From: Euryodendron excelsum
Lineage: Eukaryota > Streptophyta > Magnoliopsida > Ericales > Pentaphylacaceae
Direction: 5' to 3'
Assembly: GCA_033060915.1 (NCBI GenBank)
Contig: CM065378.1
Location: 37,559,501 to 37,623,500, forward strand
Length of the DNA stretch: 64,000 nucleotides
The notes beneath the pieces are model-generated. The model did no database searches. It was not told the DNA's origin and worked only from the letters and a program-made list of their open reading frames with translations. Both the position numbers and the translations under genes were made by a program. Shown here piece by piece: positions 1 to 12,169 of this stretch (position 1 is the stretch's first letter; every line of letters starts with the position of its first letter).

Positions 1-2
1 TC

Positions 3-991
3 AAACTCATTCAAACTCTAGCCATGAAGGATGCTACTGCAGTCACGTCATCATCTCTGACTTCATCCAAAGATTTAGAACCCGCTAATCCAAGGATCAT
101 GCTTCAGTCTGACAATGCTGGGAGGACTAAGAAAGACACCAAAGGGGTCAACGCTGAAGAAGAAGAGACCATATTACTTTCATCTGCCGTAAAGAAGGCC
201 TCTCTAGACCCTCTTAGTTTGAAAATCCAAGGGTTGGAGGATTCATTGCGTAGTCTCCATGGCCACGATGCTTACGGGTTCACTTCCTATGATGAACTTT
301 GTTTCTTTCCTAACCATCCGAGACCTGCTAAGTTTAAAATGCCCGACTTCCAAAAGTACGACGGTACCAGTAACCCCGTTGCTCATCTTTGTCTATATGC
401 TGGAGCGCTAAGTGGACATGGCAACGATTCGAAACTCCTTATGCAGCTATTCCAATACAGTCTCACAGGGTCTGCTCTACAATGGTTTGATCATTTGGAC
501 TTAAGGAAGATCACCACCTGGATGGAGCTAGTCATTGCATTCAAAGCCTAATACCGTCACAACGTCGATCTCACTTCCGATCGATGGTCCTTGATGACGA
601 TGAGCAAGGGTGAGAAGGAGAGCTTTAAAGCATATGCCTTGAGATGGAGGGAGGCTGCTGCACAAGTGAATCCCCCGCTGGAGGAGAAGGAATATGTATA
701 ACTGTTTGTACATACTTTTCAGGGTATATTCTATGAGAAGCTCTGCACAAGCATAGGAAAAAGCTTTTCCGAGCTCATCATGCAGGGAGAGATGATAGAA
801 AACGGCCTTAAGACATGAAGAATTACAAATCCCTATGCTAAGATTGGAGAAAATACCACCAATATAGCCAAAAAAGTGGCCACTACAAGGGGCACGATCA
901 GGAAAGAAAGTGAAGTGTCTATTATTGTGCCTAGCCAACCGCCCCAATACCGACCCCCGCTACAATCACCCCCAGTCCTGCCCTTACCCAC
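3..991 (+). pseudogene. gag: gag of element A, N-terminal part
   Basis: Capsid-type retrotransposon Gag, aligned codon by codon with element B gag (23808 onward); the window opens inside the frame. It carries the plant Ty3/gypsy Gag core: KFKMPDFQKYDGT, then GSALQWF, then a KAY-LRW-type helix region. Three nonsense codons relative to element B break it: TAA at 549-551 (CAA in B), TAA at 699-701 (AAA in B) and TGA at 816-818 (GGA in B). At 991 the frame is cut by a solo LTR; it resumes in frame at 6000 once the LTR and one copy of the 5 bp duplication are removed. Not functional in this copy. Confidence 0.88.
987..991. repeat. Target-site duplication CCCAC, left copy
   Basis: CCCAC is repeated at 5995-5999 directly after the solo LTR. 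The unoccupied version of the site is visible in element B gag near 24875, where one copy reads through into CTTGACCATG. Confidence 0.93.
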
Positions 992-1489
992 TGTCGTGCC
1001 TAGATTTTTTGCACTCGAGAAATACTCACACAAGCGGAAAAAATGTTGTACTCTCTCGTTAGAACTCACCCTCATAAAAGAAGGAGTGCGACTAGGTTTG
1101 AATTGAAAATTGATTTGAATAAAGGGCCTTTGGAAAAAGATTTGAAGTCGCCACCTAACTTGATTAAGGTGAGTTAGGTCACCTAAAAACTAAGAATAAT
1201 CTAGAGACTACACTTAGGGTTTTTGGAAAACGATTTTGAAAATATCTCCTCAAGAGAGAGTTTTTAGGAAAACAGGTTGTTTGGCAACCTTTGAAAAACA
1301 TTTAGCCCTTTTTAGAAAAATAACTCCTTTTGGTCTTTGAAATCAGTGATTCTAGGTTCGGAGGTTGGTTACGTGTAGGGAAGACGTACTAAGCCATCAC
1401 CCTACCCGGCCCTTTCGGTACCTACATGTCAATCTACCCTAGATTCACCTTTGAGAGTCTTTAACTAACTATTGTTCAATCCTATTCAC

Positions 1490-3240
1490 TTTATAAAACA
1501 ATGTTTCAAAAGAAATGATGCATAGGATGCAAGTGCAAAATAAGAGGGAGTTGGAGAATAGATTTGGAAATAAATTTGAAAAGAAATTGATTTAATTTGA
1601 AAGAGATCTGAAATTGGATAGATTTGAAATTGAAAAGTTTTAGAAATTGAAAGTAGAGATTTGAAAATAGAAATTTGAAATTGGAAATTTGAAAATAGAT
1701 TGGAGATTTGGAAAGATTTTGGAATTTGAAATTTGAAAGAAGTTGTGATCGCACTCATGAAGGTTGCCTACGTATCCTTTTGGAGGAAGCAGGTCAGTCA
1801 TAGTTCGGACAAGAGTCCGATTGAGAAGAGATTGATTTGGAAGAAAGAGATTGAATTGGATTAGAAGATTGAGAGATTGAACTTAGAATAGAAGATGGGA
1901 AATTGGAGTTGTTTTGGAAAGATTGAGGTTTAGGAAACCTAGACTTAAAAAGATGAGACTTAGGAAAGACTCGAGAGTTTAAGAAAGATTTGATTTAGGA
2001 AAGGTTTGAATTTGGAAAGTTTCAACTTGGGAAAGTTTTCAAATTAGGAAAGTTTTCATTTTAGGAAAGTTTTGAATTAGGAGAGTTTCAACTTTAGGAA
2101 AGTTTTGAAATTGGAAAGTTTCGTTTTAAGAAAGGCTTTGAAATAAGAAAGTGTTGAATTTAGGAATGCTTTGAAATAGGAAAGTTTTGAAAATTAGAAA
2201 GTTTTGGATTTGGAAATATTTGAAGTTTAGAAAGTCTAAGATTTAGAAAGTTTTAGAGTTTGAGTTTTAGAAAATCTTGAGATTAGGAAAGGTTTGATTT
2301 TAGGAAAAGTTTGAAAACTTAGGTTTGAAAAATTAAGATTTGAAAAGAGGATAGAATTAGGAAAGGGTTGAATTATGAAAGATTTGAAAGTTGAGTTTTA
2401 GGAAAGATTTTTATATTCAAGTTTTGGGAACTTAGGATTTTAGGAAAGTAGAAAATTAGGAAGGATTTGAACTAGGAAAGATTTGGATTAAGAAGGGATT
2501 GGATTTTGTTTCTAAAAGGGAAGGTTTGATTTTGTTTCCAAAAACGGAGGATAGAATCTAGTTTCCTAAACGGGAAGATTTGATTTGGCAAGGATTTGGG
2601 AAAGAGGAAGTTTTAGAAACCCTAGATTTGAAAGTGTAGAATTTTAACGTAGAAAAGAGGTTTTGGAAATGCGTATAGTTTGGGTGTAGAAAACGAGAGA
2701 TTTTGGAAACCTAGGTTTGGGACAAAGTTTGAAAATCATGTTTTTGGAAAGAAAATTAGGGTTTCCTAATTGTGAGTTTTAGGGCTTGACTTAGGCTCTA
2801 AGAAAAGAGATTTTGGAAAGTGCGTTTTTAGAAACGAAGGTTTTGGAAGGAAATCCTAAAGAGGAGTTTCTAGAGGGAAGATTTTGGAAAGAGAGTTTTT
2901 GGAAATGAAAATTTTTTAAAAGGGAATCCTAGGGAGGAGTTTTTGAAAAGTGTGTTTTTGGAAACAAGTTTTTTTTGGAAGGAAATCCTAGAGGGGATTT
3001 TTGAAAAGAAAGATTTTGGGAAGAGAGTTTTTAGAAAGATTTTTAGGGAGCGTTTTTAGAAAGTGAATTTTGAGGAGAGAGAGTTTTGGAAAGGAGTTGA
3101 AAAAAAAAAGTTTTGAAAAATAGATTTTTGGAGGGAATTTTTGAAAGCAACTTTGAAAAGGAGAGTTTTAGGAAAGCGTGCTGGAAAAGAGATTTTTAGG
3201 AAGAGATTTTTGAAAAGAGAGCTTTTAGAAAGTGTAAAAA
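1490..3240 (-). repeat. Low-complexity tract of U5 (degenerate AGGAAAGTTTTGAAATT repeats)
   Basis: About 1.7 kb built from short degenerate units of roughly 18-20 bases on the GGAAAGTTTTGAA theme. The same tract occurs in every A/B LTR (pyrimidine-rich on LTR sense). The open frames found here are a by-product of the bias and do not encode a recognisable protein. Confidence 0.8.
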
Positions 3241-4095
3241 TGTCTCACTTTCCAAAAGCGATTCTAGCCATAAAAAGGTTAGAACCACTTTAAGAAAGTG
3301 GTTTTGAAAACAACAAGATTCGAAAATATGGACCATATTGGTCGCTTTTAATGTAATACTTTCCTAAAGCAACCCTAGCCATGGAAAGGCTAGAATCACC
3401 CTAGGATTGTGATTTTGAAAACATGTTTTTGACAAAGAGATTTTGATGCAACTTTGAAAACAAGTTTGAAAACAATTTTGAAAACGAGTTTGAAAACGAT
3501 TTTTAGAAGATGCAAGATCATGATATGCACAATGTAATTTTGGGGTCGTGAACATATAAGGTTAAGGCTTCACCACATAATCAAGGGGGCCGAACCCACG
3601 TGGTCTCTGGTTAGACTAGAAGAAAGCCCCCGACACGGTGACTCTCCAATAGCCCAATCCTACACATGGACCGGAAATCCCCTTGTTTCAAGCATGCAAA
3701 GAAAGTGGGGAAAAAAGATGGGGGATTAAAATAGAGAAAACCCAAGTGGGTTGGAGAGAGAAGAGAGAGGGGGAAGTGCGGAAATTTAAATAGAGAACCT
3801 ACCTTGTATCTTGCTTATTTTGCGCGCCTTGCTTGTCTTCGATCTTCGTCTTCAATCGTCAAGAGTTGTCTTCAAGCTTTAGATTGCAGCTCTTCAAGTC
3901 TTCCAAGGAGGGTTGAAGGCTAGTGTATGAGTGTATGGGGGTGTATAGGAGTGTATATGAGGCTAGGGTTTGTGTAGGGTGGCTAGGGTTTGGAAAACCT
4001 AGGGAAGCTAGGGTTTTGGAGGTGGTCTCTGTATATCGAAATATAGGATTTTTAGACTGAGTTTACGCATCCTTTTCACGTTGGAGGAGGCTTTG

Positions 4096-4103
4096 TATTT
4101 ATA
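4096..4103 (-). promoter_or_regulatory. TATA box of solo LTR 1
   Basis: TATAAATA on the minus strand, in a context conserved in all A/B LTRs (TATAAATACAAAGCCTCC here). It marks the end of U3; transcription would start about 30 bases further along LTR sense, near 4065. Confidence 0.7.
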
Positions 4104-4118
4104 GAGGCTGGACAACAT

Positions 4119-4219
4119 TGGCGCCTGTTGTAATGGCGCCAGGCCAAAGTTTACACTGGCGCCACTAGGAGTAGTGCCAGGCCAATTTTTGGCTTAGCGC
4201 CACTACTAGTGGCGCCAGC
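4119..4219. repeat. GGCGCC palindrome cluster upstream of TATA, solo LTR 1
   Basis: Three GC-rich imperfect palindromes built from GGCGCCACTAG and its complement, just upstream of the TATA box on LTR sense. The same cluster sits at this position in the other A/B LTRs. Confidence 0.75.
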
Positions 4220-4499
4220 CATTTAGGAAATGTTTAAGGTCGGCAAGCAACGTATCTTTGACTAGATTTGGGCGCCTGTACTAGTGACTACCATGCAATT
4301 TTTGGCCTGACTTCACTAGGAATGACTCCGAAAAGTCCGGGAATGGTTTAAGGGATCGAGAATGGCCCAGAAGGCTGTATAAGAGCAGGAACACTTAAAA
4401 TAGTGTCCCAGAGGTATTTGACTTAGAAAATGAGGATAGGACGTGTTGGAAGGGTTGACCGGGCCTTTAAAGGCAAAACGGTCAACTGGATTGGAAAGC

Positions 4500-5110
4500 T
4501 GCCGGGACAGACTCGGGCTGTCCCAAAAGAAGACTCGAAACTTGGAAACATTATTCAGAGTGTTCCCAAATGTTTCCGGTTTGATACTCAGAGCCGGGTT
4601 GTTGGAAAAGGTGACCGGCCCACTAGGGGCAAAATAGTCATTTTGTACCGGGTCTGCCGGAACTGACTCGGAATGATCCGGAAAGATAGAGGAAGGTTGA
4701 AAATACTATAAGAAGCAATCTCAAGATGTTATCGGTTTGATACCCAGAACCGGTGTGGCTAGAAAAAGGCGATCGGCTCACCAGGGGCAAAATGGTCGTT
4801 TCACACTGGGTTTGCCGGAACCGACTTGGAATGATCCTGAAAAATAGAAGAAGGTTGAGAATACTATAAGAAGTAATCTCAGAGGATTACCAGTTTGATA
4901 CCCAGAGCCGGTGTGGTCGAAAAAGAAGACCGGCCCACCAGGGGCAAAACGGTCATTTTGTATCGGGTTGGCCGGAACTGACTCGGAATGATCCGAAAAA
5001 GTAAAGGAAGGTTGAGAATACTATAAGAAGTAAGAATACTATAAGAAGTAATCTCAGAAGGTTACCGGTTTAATACCCAGAGCCGGTGTGGTTCCCGGGG
5101 CATTTGGATA
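4500..5110 (-). repeat. 157 bp tandem repeats in U3, solo LTR 1
   Basis: Anchored on GATAC or its variants at 4583, 4739, 4897 and about 5072. Spacing is 156-158 bp; the last interval carries an extra 18 bp copy of AGAATACTATAAGAAGTA. Each unit holds GGGGCAAAACGGTCATTTTG-like and CGGTTTGATACCCAGAGCCG-like motifs. Confidence 0.75.
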
Positions 5111-5369
5111 CCTAGGGGCAAAGTGGCCATCTTGACTAGAAAGTCTCGGAAAAGGTACAAGGGGCAGTTTGGTCATTTTTTACCGAAATGGGCAAACCAA
5201 CACTGGTGTTGACCTGGGTTTTGAGTGTTTCCGCCATTCTGACGGCAGTCGTCGTGACACAGGGGTTTGTTGGCAATTTCCTATATCGACCTATTTGTGA
5301 GTATTTCCGCTACTCTAACGGTTGTGACATTTACGAGTATTTTTGCTACTCGGACCGTCTCGAGGAATA

Positions 5370-5800
5370 AACTATCCCGAGAGAGGGATTGGAAAGGGGT
5401 CTTATCATCTTTGAAAATACGTGCCCGGTTGGAACCATCTCGAGTAACAAACTGTCTCGAGAGTGGGATTAGAAAGGGGACTTATCGTCTTCGAAAAGAT
5501 GTGATTGGATTGGAACTGTCTTGAGGAATAAACTGTCTCGAGAGAGGGATTGGAAAGGGGACTTACCATCTTCAAAAAGACGTGCCTGAGTTGGAATCAT
5601 CTCGAGGAATAAACTGTCTCGAGAGAGGGATTGGAAAAGGGACTTACTGTCTTCGAAAACGTGCCTGAGTTGGAATCATCTCGAGGAATAAACTATCTCG
5701 AGAGTGGGATTGGAAAGGGGACTTACTGTCTTCAAAAAGACGTCCCTGGGTTGGAACCGTCTCGAGGAATAAACAATCTCGAGAGAGGGGTTGGAGTTGG
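5370..5800 (-). repeat. Hairpin-bearing tandem repeats near the U3 end, solo LTR 1
   Basis: About six units of 65-80 bp. Each has the TCTCGAGA palindrome, GGGATTGGAAAGGGG, and a small hairpin of the CGTCTT-loop-AAGACG type. Related arrays sit in the other A/B LTRs with differing copy number. Confidence 0.75.
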
Positions 5801-5994
5801 AATTGGAAAGAACAATGCCCCTAAGGGCATTTTAGTCATTTTGCCTCTACTTGGGCCTGGCGGGCCCGCGAAGCGTTGGACACACAGGATTTGGACTTAG
5901 AGAGTTGGTTTCAGTTGGAATACGCCCACAGTGACTTGAAAACAAGTCTGGACGGAGTGTAGACTGCCGAGCGGTCAAAAATGGGGTGCTTACA

Positions 5995-5999
5995 CCCAC
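5995..5999. repeat. Target-site duplication CCCAC, right copy
   Basis: Right partner of 987-991. Gag reading resumes at 6000. Confidence 0.93.
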
Positions 6000-6936
6000 C
6001 TTGACCATGCCCGCTCCAACCTCTAACTATGGTATCGCTGGGGCACGACCCAACTTTAATAGACCTGTTCGACGCATTCGTACTTTTGACGCCTTAGCTT
6101 GCACCCAAACCGAGGCTTACCATAGCCTTCTGAAGAACAACATCTTGAAGCCCGTCCCTGCTCGCCCGTTGCCAAGTCCTCTACCCCCAACCTTTAATGC
6201 TGCCCTTACATGTGAGTACCATTCGGGTGGCCAAGGGCATGACACTGAAAGCTGCTTTGCTCTCAAGCACAAAATCCAAGACTTGAATGATAATAAGACC
6301 ATTGATCTGCAGCCAGTAAAACTTGCTCCTACTCCCAATGTGACCGCTAATCCATTGCCAGATCACACCGTCAATATGATACTAGTAGAAATGGAAGGCG
6401 AGGGAGAATTTGACGAGCTCAGGGCCGAAGGTTATGAGAACGATTGGGAGGCCGATGAAGAAAATGACTGGGAGGAAGATCTCCCACTGTGCCCGATTTA
6501 TCTTTATAACCCTGAGGAGGTGCCTGATGCTTCTGACTGGCCCATTGAGGAGCCAATATTTCTGGAAGATGAGATAACCAAGAACACAATTGTTGATGGA
6601 TGGGGTGTTGAGTTTCTGCATCTGAGGTATGACGCGGCGGAACGTCACTTACTAGAAAACTCTTGGCCCGCAACTGAGTACAACTATGAAGACATGGGCT
6701 GGGAGCTAGAGGAGTCAAGAGAATAGACAAAGCCTTTCGAATTGGAAGGGGGTGAGCTGGACACCCTGTTTACAGAAGAACCCACTGCAAAGAACAAGAA
6801 GGAGGCTGACAATTGCATCAACAGTGTCAACATCTTTGGAGCTCTAGGAGAAGCCTTTACCTGTCTCGCCTTAGCCGAGGATCCGGGTCGCGAATGGAGC
6901 ATTGAAGATGTGGGAATTGTGCCAAGACCTTACTAA
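6000..6936 (+). pseudogene. gag: gag of element A, C-terminal part
   Basis: Continues the Gag frame after the solo LTR. It includes a zinc-knuckle-like CEYHSGGQGHDTESC (C-x2-H ... G-H-x4-C), which is intact here but carries a stop in element B. A strongly acidic region follows (many D, E and W residues), and then a conserved end, EWSIEDVGIVPRPY, with stop at 6934-6936. One in-frame TAG at 6724-6726 separates the last 70 residues; element B reads CAA at that codon. A GTG-initiated frame beginning at 5986 uses LTR sequence by accident and is not the real start. Confidence 0.85.
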
Positions 6937-8908
6937 AAAAGGGTTCCTTTCAAAAGCGTACAAGAGAGGGGTGTTTTCACCCACTTTCTTTCTATCCCTT
7001 TCACTTTCTATCTTTAAATTAATGTTTACATTTTCTTATTGCTTAAGAACTTTATGCTTTTCGTAAAAATAATAATAATAATCAAATGACAGTCTTTTAT
7101 TCCATTGTTGTTGTCTTGTCTTCCTTAGGGAATAGTGACTACTTTCTATGCAAGGGGCATGGTGTGTCTTATGGAATGATTCAACTTGAAGGGATCATAG
7201 CATGAGTTAACCACTCGCCAAATGATCAGCTTTCCACAGAGAGAGAGAGGATAAAGATGAGTGAGGATACTACCCAAAGGCGACACTTGCAAGACTCTGA
7301 AGCTAAGCGATGTGTGGCCAGTTTATCAAAAGGAAGAGGAGCCATCTTTCACTTCCCCACATATAAGTAAAAGAATAAATAACTAAATAAATAAATGTGC
7401 TTATATTCCCTTTGTTTAACCCCTAGAGCCTTGCAACAAACGAACTTTTCTTTGTCAACCCCGATCCAAGACTGTCCTTCCCACACTGGGGCAGACAATA
7501 TTTGAGAACTTTAGGAATGTTGTCCACCCCCTGCTGTGCTAAGGCAGGAATAAAAGCTCTATAGATCAAGCAATCTAATTCAAAGTGAAGAGAGGCTGTC
7601 ATTTCATTTCCCATACAATCAAAAGTAACCCCTTGCCAAACCCGTTGAGCCGCCTACCTTTTCCTAACAAAACCCCAACCTAGGGATCACCGCCCACATT
7701 GGGTAGATTAAACTACCAAGGAAAAGATCTAAGGGAAAAGGGTCGAAGAATTATTCATCTCATAAAGGAATTGAAAGAAAAAGCAAAGGAAAGGAGTTGC
7801 GAAGGGGCAAAAAGCAAAAAAAAAACAAGAAGAAGAAAACCATGATTCAAAGGAAAGGCCTAAAGAAGCCATGATTGAGTCATCTTCAAAAGTGTGATAA
7901 GAAGATCAAATGAAAAGAAAGTCATGTTTATCTCAAAAAGTATATAGAAAGGGTGAAAGAACAAGGTTATTTTCACCCTGAGAAGTATATGGTCAAAAGC
8001 AAGGAGGAAATTCAAAGGTGATCCTAGGTTATAAAGAAACCCAGTAGAAACAATAGGTTCGAGCCTTTACCCTTTCTTGCAAAACCCCGAAACCATGGCC
8101 TACATTACAACCCTATTAAAGTCCCATCTTATTGAAAGCAGATTGCTTGATCTAAATGAGCTAGACACGTTGCCAAAGCCAAGAAGGATGCTAGCCCCAC
8201 TAAGAAAATAGTCAAGGACAGTATGGATCTAAACCCTCCTGAAAGCAATATCGAATTTAGGCCAACATATATCCTGTTGTTTCTAAAACTCCATAACCTA
8301 GCCTGCATTACAGTCCCAAAAAAAGTCTTCTCGGATTAAAATGACTGGCCACTTATCGCTCTGCCAAAGTTCAGGTAAGCTGTTACTAAAACCCCGAGAG
8401 TCGAGAGTCTCAGCCTAGTAACCATACACACTAACCCTAAGACAGAGAGTTGGTGGCGATCAAAGGGTTGAGAAGGTGCAAAATGCTATCATCCAATCAA
8501 GGTAGGGTTGAGCCAGAAGAGAGGCTAAATCCCTGAAGAGGACGGAGTTACCATTCCCAAGACTACATGTCTAACAGCACCCTGTGTCATTCTATTAACA
8601 TAATTCTAACCTGTGCATATGTTAAAAAAAAAAAATCAGCATGGGCTTCGCACACATAGGACATAACTCCCTGTAGAAATAAAAGTCATCAACATCAACT
8701 CATGTAATAGATATCTAACATCATCATATATCACATGCATCTGATCATATGTCTAGCTGTAAAGATCATAAATGTATCTGTCTATCCATGCATCTCAGTA
8801 CCATAAATATTCATTTTTGTACAACATATCAAAGTAAAACTGTCTAACATAAATACAACTCAGGGACAAGGGGCAAAAGAAGATCAGGGTCTCTATAAGG
8901 GGCATCTA
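6937..8908. other. Non-coding spacer between gag and antisense gene, element A
   Basis: About 2 kb with no supported gene. It aligns over its length with 25815-27811 of element B, with many shared short indels. This is where pol would sit in an autonomous Tat element; no RT, integrase or protease motif is readable in any frame. It must carry the 3' untranslated ends of both converging genes. Confidence 0.8.
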
Positions 8909-10727
8909 TCATAGGTCGAAGACGATATCATCTGGATCAAAATCCCTGAAACCCGGCATCGGAGGAAGTGGATAACTACTCGAAGCACCACCATCCTGCA
9001 GGGAAGATAGAACCGAAATCAGCTGCATACAAAAGGAACTAAGCAACAGCAGAGCAAGAAGCAGCAAAGAAAGAATAACATACCCCCCCACCGCCAATCT
9101 GAGATAATCAAGTCGTCAGGGAAGCTACCTCAGCCTGGTACTGATCCCGCTCCATCTGGTACTGATCTCTCTAGTCTCTCACGGTAGTAAACTCAGCCTG
9201 GGGCACATATCCTCCAGCACGGCGCCACAAGTCAGCCACCTCCTGGCCAACAGCATACCTGCCAACTACTACCTCAAACCGAGTGAAGGCACCAACCGAA
9301 TGAGCCCCAAAGTGTGCAGCGTAGTCCGTATCCGGAGGAAGCAAGAACTTGGCGCCTGGCTGACGCTCCTGATAAGGGATAGGCACTCCCGCCACCAAGG
9401 CTCCAAACATATACTCCGGCGAAGCTCCTGCTGATCGGAACTCCTCATGAAACTGCCGCAAGTGTCGCTCCCCAAGATAGGACTCCCAAGTGTCATCACT
9501 GAGAAAAGCAGCTCTCGACAGGGACAATGGGACCAAGTATCGGACTGTCTCATAATGGACTGATCCAATGAAGGGCCGCCAGGTCACATCCCTCGCCTCA
9601 ATCAGCTCCAAGTTAGCCCGGAGCGTCATAAAATCAGTAATCTCCGATCATTGGGCTACCCGGTCACGAGCCCACCTCAAGGCACGCGGATAGAGGTCAT
9701 CCTCAACAACTACGGGGCGACGAACAGGAAGGTACTCGTAGCTCCACCAAACGAGGAAAGGCCAGAAGCTAGTCATGCTGCCCCAACGAGAAGAAGTCCG
9801 GACCCACATCGACCGAAGAAAACAGCCAAAGGAAAAGGACCCCCAGTCCAACTCAAATAAGGCTCCAAGATCGGCTACTATACTCACCAAACGGCACGGC
9901 ACGAGTGACTTATTGTTGTTGCAGAAGCAGCTAAAGATGATATACAACACAAGTCGCCGTCTCATGATGTCTCGCCTGGCAGGCGATGGCTCAGTAGCAA
10001 AAGTACGGTCGTCCTGACTGATCCAAGAGACTGGGAAGGCAGAATGCTCAGGAGGAGGCAAGTCCAACAGCAAACAAGCCTCGTCCCTACTGACTGGATG
10101 CAGGGTGATCCGTCAGCCGACAAAGAAGAGCCATGTAATAATCGCCCAATCTAAAGGAGTAAGACCTAACTCGAAGCCGACAAAATGAAAAGTCCCGGCC
10201 TCCCCGAACCACCGCTCAACCAACGCTAGTACTAAATGCCGGTTCAGGCGGTTAGCCTGTAGTCCCATGAAGGCACGATATGATGGGACAGCCTGCTGCA
10301 TGGTCACGAAAACCTAATGAACAGCCCCTTTGAAAGCTGTATGTACTCGCGGAGGAGGCAAATGTTGTCTAGAGTACACACTGGGGTGATAGGCAAGATC
10401 CCCGAGTGGTGGAACATCTGGTATCTGCAGATCTCCCAAGTCAGCATCCGTCTGCCTATGCCTGGAAGAAGCTCTCCCGTAACCGGTCACTTGATCCCTA
10501 AGGCCCGGTACCTCCTCCTCGGCACCAATCTCCTCTGCAAAAGCCCGCTCAACCGGAGGAAAAGGGTCGACAGGTAGCCTACTCCCCTGCCCATTCTAAC
10601 TGGAGGAAGATCGTCCGGTAGATCGTCGACTACCTCTAGATCGACTAGAGCCGTCAGTAGAATCTGTCTGGGCTGCCTTCCCCGAGCGGCGCCTCCTCTC
10701 AGAACCGTCATCACTCGCGTCTGTCAT
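8909..10727 (-). pseudogene. Antisense PMD gene of element A (broken)
   Basis: Runs against gag. The start ATG (10727) follows a TTTTCAG acceptor. Residues read MTDASDDGSERRRRSGKAA, a serine/arginine-rich head, then a plant mobile domain-like body (FHFVGFELG, LDWAIIT, a VTWRPFIGSVHYET block, WESYLGERHLRQFHEEF). An 88 bp intron at 8996-9083 (donor GTATGT, acceptor TGCAG, phase 0) leads to a last exon ending GFRDFDPDDIVFDL with stop at 8909. About six nonsense codons break it, including TAG at 9171-9173 and stops near 9647, 10110 and 10315. It lacks 27 bp (nine codons) near 10280 that element B has. Assignment to PMD (the family of Arabidopsis MAIN and MAIL1) is by motif pattern, not by search. 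Confidence 0.75.
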
Positions 10728-10728
10728 C

Positions 10729-11613
10729 CTGAAAAGGTAAGCCAAGGTAAGAGGTGTTAACATACCATACATGCAATTTAAATAATAATAAAATAAAATA
10801 AGACAACTAACACAAACGGAACAAATAAAGATTGCAAATGATAAAACAAATTTCCTACATGCACATCTTGATTTTTTAACTTCAAATCAAATCTCAAGGG
10901 TTTTTCGTCTTTTTCCTTCAAAAAGATTTTATTTCTAAAACCTTTTTCTAACTTTTCTCCTAATTTCTAAAAATTTCAGCAGAGTCCCGTTTAAAAATGA
11001 CCCCTACAACACCCATGACATTAACACAAAACACAAAACGAGCACTTCACATTGTCACAATCACATGACATCAGCACCCGTGCACACTTTTTAATTTTTC
11101 GAAATTTTCAAAACACATGTTTTATTTCTCCAATAAATCCATGGTTTTCAAAAAATGCCTTAAATTTCTTCAAAATCATTTTAAATGTTTTTCCAAAATA
11201 TTCCTATCTTTTCCAAATTTTAAACTCTAAAAATTTCATCGATTTCCTGAGTTTCCTCATTTTTTCTAAATTTTCTAAATATTTTCCTATTTTTCAAAAA
11301 ATCAAAAAATTCACCGAGTTTTCAAAAAATCACGAAACTTCATATGGTTGTTAAACACATTTTTCTAAGACACATTGCACAAAAATATAGCCAGAAAACC
11401 CAATGCCCAAGTCTGTAGGAACAAATTCACTATTCCTGCAGAAAACCCCTTTTACATATTCACATATAATTACTCAAATTCAATCAAATAAGCACCAAAA
11501 TGCAAAAATAATATCACCATCATGTTGAAAACACATCAAAACATCAATTTCCACTATTTACATGATTCAAACGAAGTTCTACACATCAAAATCAACAAAA
11601 TTTGAAAACTCAC
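10729..11613 (-). other. Predicted 5' UTR intron of antisense PMD gene, element A
   Basis: Acceptor TTTTCAG at 10729-10735, just before GATG of the start; donor GTGAGTTTTC from 11613. Length 885 bp, against 881 bp in element B. The stretch is otherwise low-complexity, and no coding is supported. Confidence 0.6.
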
Positions 11614-12036
11614 TTTTTGAAAGTTCTCCGGCGAAATCTTCTCTTCCAGTGACTTTTCCGACGATGTGGTCTCCTTCCGGCAATCACCCGTGGTCTCCAA
11701 GAAGTGTCCCTTCAAAGTTCAAGTCAATTTTCATGCGATGACTCTTGGATTTACAAAATCTCTCCAAAATGCCATGGCTGTTCGAACCAGAAATTTTCTG
11801 GTTTTAACTAGAGGCCTGACGCCACTAGCAGAGTGCCAAGCATTTTCTACCAAAGGCGCCACTGCTAGTGGCGCCAGTGTCCAATTTTGGGCAGCTTTGC
11901 CCCCTTTCCCACCAAATCTCATTTTCGAAGGCCTTTTTGGCCCGCTATCCATTTTCAACCCCAGTTGTTGAACGATTTTCAATGTCCGTCCCTCCGACTG
12001 CCTCGCGGTCAACATGGGACTTTTACTTTTATCGTT
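11614..12036 (-). promoter_or_regulatory. 5' exon and upstream region of antisense gene, element A
   Basis: Aligns with 30549-31000 of element B. It carries a GGCGCC palindrome pair at 11815-11878, the same motif as the LTR promoter cluster. The polypurine tract expected at its end is missing, deleted together with the start of the 3' LTR. Confidence 0.55.
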
Positions 12037-12169
12037 TTTTGGGCATATTCCAATTGAAACCAACTTTCTAAGTCCAAATCCCATCTGTCCATCACTTCGC
12101 GGGCCAGCCAAGCCCAAATAGAGGCAAAATGACCAAAATGCCCTTAGGGGCATTGTTCTTTTCATTTCC

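Larger units (their letters stand above)
992..5994 (-). mobile_element. Solo LTR 1 (A/B family, 5003 bp) inside gag
   Basis: On the plus strand it starts TGTCGTGCC and ends GGTGCTTACA, so LTR sense is minus. It is bounded by perfect 5 bp duplications and has no primer binding site or internal region. It contains, left to right on plus: the U5 end (992-1480), a low-complexity purine-rich tract (about 1490-3240), the 5' leader with telo-boxes (about 3950-4020), a TATA box, GGCGCC palindromes, 157 bp repeats, hairpin repeats and the conserved U3 end. Solo LTRs usually form by recombination between the two LTRs of a full element. Confidence 0.95.

Noticed and set aside
1486..1758. Overlapping F/S/Q/I-rich open frames in low-complexity tracts (also 21491-21788, 35845-36103, 37276-37620, 53158-53418, 59261-59586)
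   Set aside because: Produced by pyrimidine-rich U5 sequence; they recur in every LTR copy in shifting frames with no domain.
5986..6000. GTG start of a 246-residue frame
   Set aside because: The first codons belong to the solo LTR end; the frame is the continuation of element A gag.
6937..8908. Search for reverse transcriptase, integrase or protease in the gag-downstream spacer
   Set aside because: No YxDD, HHCC or D[TS]G context could be read in any frame here or in 25815-27811.
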